Assembly (NCBI RefSeq): GCF_900198835.1
Contig: NZ_LT900021.1
Location: forward strand, 248,001 to 312,000
Origin: Thermococcus henrietii
Lineage (GTDB): Archaea; Methanobacteriota_B; Thermococci; Thermococcales; Thermococcaceae
DNA length: 64,000 nucleotides
Direction of reading: 5' to 3'
Each line of letters opens with the position of its first letter. Position 1 is the first letter of the stretch. Positions 61,119 to 64,000 of the stretch are shown one piece after another. A program made the position numbers and the translations under genes. The notes beneath the pieces were generated by a model. It had not been told where the DNA came from. It saw nothing but the letters and a program-made list of their open reading frames with translations, and did not search any database.

Positions 61119-63349
61119 GGAGAGCATACGTCCTGCTCCTACTGACGGTCTCGGTACTTGAGTTCCTACCCCTGTTCCTAGCCCCTGCCCAGCCGGCCCT
61201 GAGGGGGGACAACCTCGGGCACCTCTTCAAGGTCCACGAGCTCATGGATGTCGGCTGGAAACCTTGGATAGAGGAGTGGTACGCGGGCTTCCCCTTCCTC
61301 AGGTTTTATCCTCCCGCATCTTACCTGACCGCGGCGTTCTTTGGGAAACTTCTCGGGAGCGCCCTCAGGGGCTATGCGGTTACACTGATGCTGAGCGCGT
61401 TCCTCGGGGCGCTCGCCCTCCACTTCTACCTCAAGAGGCTCAAGAGAGAACCGTACATGGCACCTCTCGTTTTCCTTCTCTTCCCCTGGCACCTCGGAGT
61501 TGCGTACATCGAGGGCAACTTCCCGAGGGCGAACGCCATAAACCTCTCCCCGCTCTTTCTCCTTGGAGTTCTCCTCCTGTCGGAGCACAGGGAGAGGTAC
61601 CTCATCCTTTCGGCACTCTCCATTTCACTCGTCCTCCTAACGCACCATTCAATTGTGATTCCGCTCCTGATTCTCGCGCTCGCACTTCACTGGGAGAGTC
61701 TCGGAGAGCTCCGCGTCATAGGAAACTCCCTGAGGGTCGCCGGCGCGGTGATTTTTCTAACGGCGTTCTGGTACATCCCGTTCTTCTACGACAGAAAATG
61801 GGCCGACTTCTGGAGGATGGACATGAGCCCGTGGCTGTTTAAGCACTACAGCCTCAGCCCAAGTTACCTCACGAGGCCAGAAATGGCCATGCCACTCGTC
61901 CTAACAATCCTTCTCTGGGGGATGGCTCGGAAGTTAGGGAGGGGCGACATTAGGAAGATGGTCCTCCTTGCAGCCGCCGTTTACCTCAGCCTCGGCTATT
62001 ACTCCCCAACCCCCTGGCTGTACTCACTCCCGATTGTTTCCCTGATTCCCCCGTACAGGTGGCTCGATGTCACGAACGTCCTCGTTCCCCTCATAGTAGC
62101 CGACGCGCTAAGTGGGCTGGAAGTTAGGAAAGCAACGGCCGCGGGGCTAATCACCCTCGTCGTGTTGCTCGTGCCGTTCACAGGGGAGATTCCTTCTATT
62201 GGTAGCATTCCCCAAGACACGCTTCAACTTGCGGGATACCTCGCGGAACAACCTGGGAGTAGTTGGCGCTTTCTTGTGAACAACCCCGGGGCGGTTTACA
62301 GCTATCTGCCGGCCCTCTCAGGAAAGGACACGCTCAACGGCTGGTACCATGAGGGCAATCCAGCCGACAGGGAGATAGACAGGCTCTGGTACCTGATTGC
62401 AACCAATGGTAACGCGAGCCCCTACCTGAAGGCCTACGACGTGAGGTACCTAATCAACGCTAAGGAGCCGGGCTACGTGAAGGTGGCCACGATTGGGAGG
62501 TATGGGGTCTATGAAGCCAACGTCAGCTTCGTCCAGCCGGTGTCAGCCTTGATGGTTGGTCATTTCTACGACCTGCCCCTCGACTACGCTTATACGAAGA
62601 GACTCCCCCTCAACATCTCGGGGGTGAACGTTATAATATACTCCGGCAACCCAGACAACGAAACGGCGAAGAGACTCCTCAAATTCCTGAAAGGAGGTGG
62701 AACCCTCGTATGGGTTCCAAATAAGACCGGTGTGCTCTTTGGGGTCAACGCATCTGTGAGGACGATAAACTCCTCAGAGTTATCATCGGCAGTTTACAAC
62801 GTCTCACGCTTCGCACAGTTCAGGTATGAAAACTCCCCATGGTACGGACCGGTGTTCACGAACGTCACACCGATAGTGAGGATGGGCAACTGGACGCTCA
62901 TCGGCGTTAAAAGGGTTGGTAGGGGAACTCTCTACGCCCTCGGCGGCAACTTCCTCTACCACATAGCCTACACGGGCTCGAAGTACGAGCTGGAAATCCT
63001 GAGGGACTTAATCCCCCACGAAAAAATCAAGATAGCGAGACTCACCCGCGGTGAGGGTAGCTACTCCTTCGAGGTCACCACCGAAAGGCCGGCTCTCCTC
63101 CGCGTTTCGGAGGCGTACTTTCCATACTGGAGGGTCTATGTGAACGGACGTGAAGTTAAGGTCACCCGGGATGACAGAACGGGACTGACGTTAATAAACG
63201 TTGGGAAGGGAGCTTCAGAGGTAAGTGCTGTTTTTAAGGACCCTCTTGAGCGACTCCGCTACTATTCAGCACTCGCTTGGGCAATACTGGCTCTCTACGC
63301 TCTGATGAAGTTCGCGCCGATGAGGAGACTTTCGGGCCCTGAGCGATGA
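61115..63349 (+). CDS. Large polytopic membrane protein (6-PTPS-related, glycosyltransferase-like)
   Basis: 744 residues. About twelve helices fill residues 1-370, with the first extracellular loop acidic (RGDNLGHLFKVHELMDVG), as in GT-C enzymes and the archaeal family called 6-pyruvoyl-tetrahydropterin synthase-related membrane protein. An external C-terminal domain follows, with several glycosylation sequons and ending in YFPYWRVYVNGREVKVTRDD, then a last helix (YYSALAWAILALYALMKFAP). The role is probably transfer or handling of a lipid-linked sugar; that is family inference. GTG 61115. Confidence 0.82.
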   Translation: MRRAYVLLLLTVSVLEFLPLFLAPAQPALRGDNLGHLFKVHELMDVGWKPWIEEWYAGFPFLRFYPPASYLTAAFFGKLLGSALRGYAVTLMLSAFLGALALHFYLKRLKREPYMAPLVFLLFPWHLGVAYIEGNFPRANAINLSPLFLLGVLLLSEHRERYLILSALSISLVLLTHHSIVIPLLILALALHWESLGELRVIGNSLRVAGAVIFLTAFWYIPFFYDRKWADFWRMDMSPWLFKHYSLSPSYLTRPEMAMPLVLTILLWGMARKLGRGDIRKMVLLAAAVYLSLGYYSPTPWLYSLPIVSLIPPYRWLDVTNVLVPLIVADALSGLEVRKATAAGLITLVVLLVPFTGEIPSIGSIPQDTLQLAGYLAEQPGSSWRFLVNNPGAVYSYLPALSGKDTLNGWYHEGNPADREIDRLWYLIATNGNASPYLKAYDVRYLINAKEPGYVKVATIGRYGVYEANVSFVQPVSALMVGHFYDLPLDYAYTKRLPLNISGVNVIIYSGNPDNETAKRLLKFLKGGGTLVWVPNKTGVLFGVNASVRTINSSELSSAVYNVSRFAQFRYENSPWYGPVFTNVTPIVRMGNWTLIGVKRVGRGTLYALGGNFLYHIAYTGSKYELEILRDLIPHEKIKIARLTRGEGSYSFEVTTERPALLRVSEAYFPYWRVYVNGREVKVTRDDRTGLTLINVGKGASEVSAVFKDPLERLRYYSALAWAILALYALMKFAPMRRLSGPER

Positions 63350-63378
63350 TGAGGGCCACCCTATCCGAGGCCTGACCT

Positions 63379-63402
63379 CCTCTCCGCTCTAGAGGGGCGA
63401 GG
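63379..63402. mobile_element. Degenerate hairpin resembling an IS200/IS605-family end
   Basis: CCTCTCCGCTC then loop TA then GAGGGGCGAGG, 9 of 11 positions paired, preceded by CTGACCTC and followed by CTTTCAAAAG. The pattern GACCTC-hairpin-GGCTTTC recalls right ends of IS200/IS605 (TnpB) elements in archaea. No tnpA or tnpB is present, so at most a relic. A T-run (63439-63454) further on may terminate the upstream transcript. The rest of 63350-63531 is promoter DNA. Confidence 0.35.
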
Positions 63403-63479
63403 CTTTCAAAAGAAAAATGTAAGGGCTTGCAAACGGATTTTCTTTTTTATTTTAGCCCCTTCGGTGGTATTTCGAATCG

Positions 63480-63487
63480 TTTATATA
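63480..63487 (+). promoter_or_regulatory. Box A of the DUF257 gene
   Basis: TTTATATA in GTTTATATACCCC, about 45 bases before the start codon and followed by a GGTGA ribosome site. Confidence 0.6.
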
Positions 63488-63531
63488 CCCCACTAACATA
63501 AAATAACCCAAAGTAACCAAAGGTGACGCCC

Positions 63532-64000
63532 ATGCTGGATGACATCATCTCCGGGCTATGGGAATCCCTCAAGAGGGGAGAGGTCGTCATACTGGAACGC
63601 TCCGACGTCAAGGACCAGTACCGGGGGCTGTATCAGCTCATAACGTGGGGACTCTCCAAGGGCTACTCGATACTCGTTGTTGATGTCGTTGATTCCCTCC
63701 ACCTCCTCAAGGCCAAGGCAAAACTGGCCGGCTTTGACGGGGAGACCTTCGAGAAAGTCAGCGTCATAAAGATAGGAGGAAAAACCAAGGTTGGAAACGT
63801 CGTTGCGTGGATAAGCGACCTAAGCGAGCCCGTAATAGTGGCTGGGAAGTTTAGAGAAGCCTACGAGAAGTTCGTCGAGGAGAATGCACCGGTTCTCACG
63901 ATAGCGCTCGGAGTCGAGAAGCTGTTCGTCGCCTCGGAGGTGCTACCAAAGAACGTTCACCTCGTTCTGAGTCTCGTTTCAAGGTACGTTGGAGATGACA
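63532..64000 (+). CDS. DUF257-family protein (3' end cut by window edge)
   Basis: First 156 codons. The RecA-superfamily-like fold typical of DUF257 in Thermococcales: GEVVILERSDVKDQYRGLYQ, LSKGYSILVVDVVDSLHLLK and VGNVVAWISDLSEPVIVAGK. No Walker A is present, so it is not expected to hydrolyse ATP. ATG 63532 has GGTGA six bases upstream and its own strong box A. It continues past the right edge. Confidence 0.83.
   Translation, partial: MLDDIISGLWESLKRGEVVILERSDVKDQYRGLYQLITWGLSKGYSILVVDVVDSLHLLKAKAKLAGFDGETFEKVSVIKIGGKTKVGNVVAWISDLSEPVIVAGKFREAYEKFVEENAPVLTIALGVEKLFVASEVLPKNVHLVLSLVSRYVGDD

Noticed and set aside
63340-63376. Possible C/D-box guide RNA after the 744-aa gene (ATGATGA ... CTGA)
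   Set aside because: Only one C box and one D-like box about 20 bases apart are seen; a second C'/D set and a terminal stem are missing.

Overview
The window is archaeal and almost certainly comes from a Thermococcus-type hyperthermophile (order Thermococcales). Pointers are the archaeal replication set (Orc1/Cdc6, both PolD subunits, RadA, NucS/EndoMS), Kae1, archaeal PPAT and TIM, two CGP-CTERM surface proteins, and DUF257, DUF515 and DUF835 families. GGTGAT/GGAGGT ribosome sites are frequent, TTTATATA-like box A promoters are common, and gene packing is very tight. All family assignments are from reading the sequence; no database search was run.

The centrepiece is a probable chromosomal replication origin at about 15.1-16.66 kb. 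Two full origin-recognition-box (ORB) elements, each a TTCCAGTGGAAA-type core plus a G-run, lie in inverted orientation around an AT-rich stretch (16219-16530). A third core forms a large composite palindrome with the second. The genes to the left (cdc6, polB, an unknown 359-aa gene, polC) run leftward and those to the right (K+ channel, radA, nucS) run rightward, so transcription diverges from the origin. The 11-bp ORB core recurs far beyond the origin: five copies sit inside the linker-coding part of polB, and others in or beside radA, the K+ channel gene, mtnP, trpS and trmN.

Layout. 0-3.5 kb: kae1 (cut by the window edge), an ADP-forming acyl-CoA synthetase alpha subunit and a membrane-anchored surface protein, all leftward. 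3.5-6.5 kb: coaD, tpiA, tRNA-Gln(TTG), an SDR dehydrogenase and a zinc-ribbon protein. 6.5-15.1 kb: replication operon. 16.6-19.7 kb: K+ channel, radA-nucS. 19.7-27.7 kb: PAC2 protein, methylthioadenosine phosphorylase, an MFS carrier, methylthioadenosine/SAH deaminase, DUF835, macro-domain and NAD(P)HX repair genes. 27.7-32.4 kb: an HTH/DUF211/HTH operon divergent from a second acyl-CoA synthetase alpha subunit, an MBL hydrolase and a DMT transporter. 32.4-33.1 kb: decayed small genes. 33.2-41.7 kb: trpS behind a short Trp-containing leader ORF, an FAH-type hydrolase, a tRNA methyltransferase, a MacB-like ABC exporter and a permuted GTPase.

41.8-48.4 kb holds a type IV pilus/Tad-like secretion locus (DUF515, glycoprotein-like exported protein, ATPase, two GspF-like membrane proteins). 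48.3-53.9 kb holds an FKBP isomerase, DUF2118 and a MoxR/DUF58 chaperone-like cluster. 53.9-64 kb holds a PfkB kinase, two tandem CGP-CTERM surface proteins, the tRNA thiolase ttuA, a processive glycosyltransferase divergent from a large membrane protein, a degenerate IS200/IS605-like hairpin, and a DUF257 gene cut by the right edge.

The strongest leads are: (1) the ORB-core sites embedded in coding DNA, above all in polB; (2) the MLGGRFWLW leader peptide before trpS, which suggests tryptophan-responsive control; (3) the AT-rich unknown gene separating the two PolD subunit genes, followed by a new promoter whose predicted transcript begins with an 11-bp hairpin.
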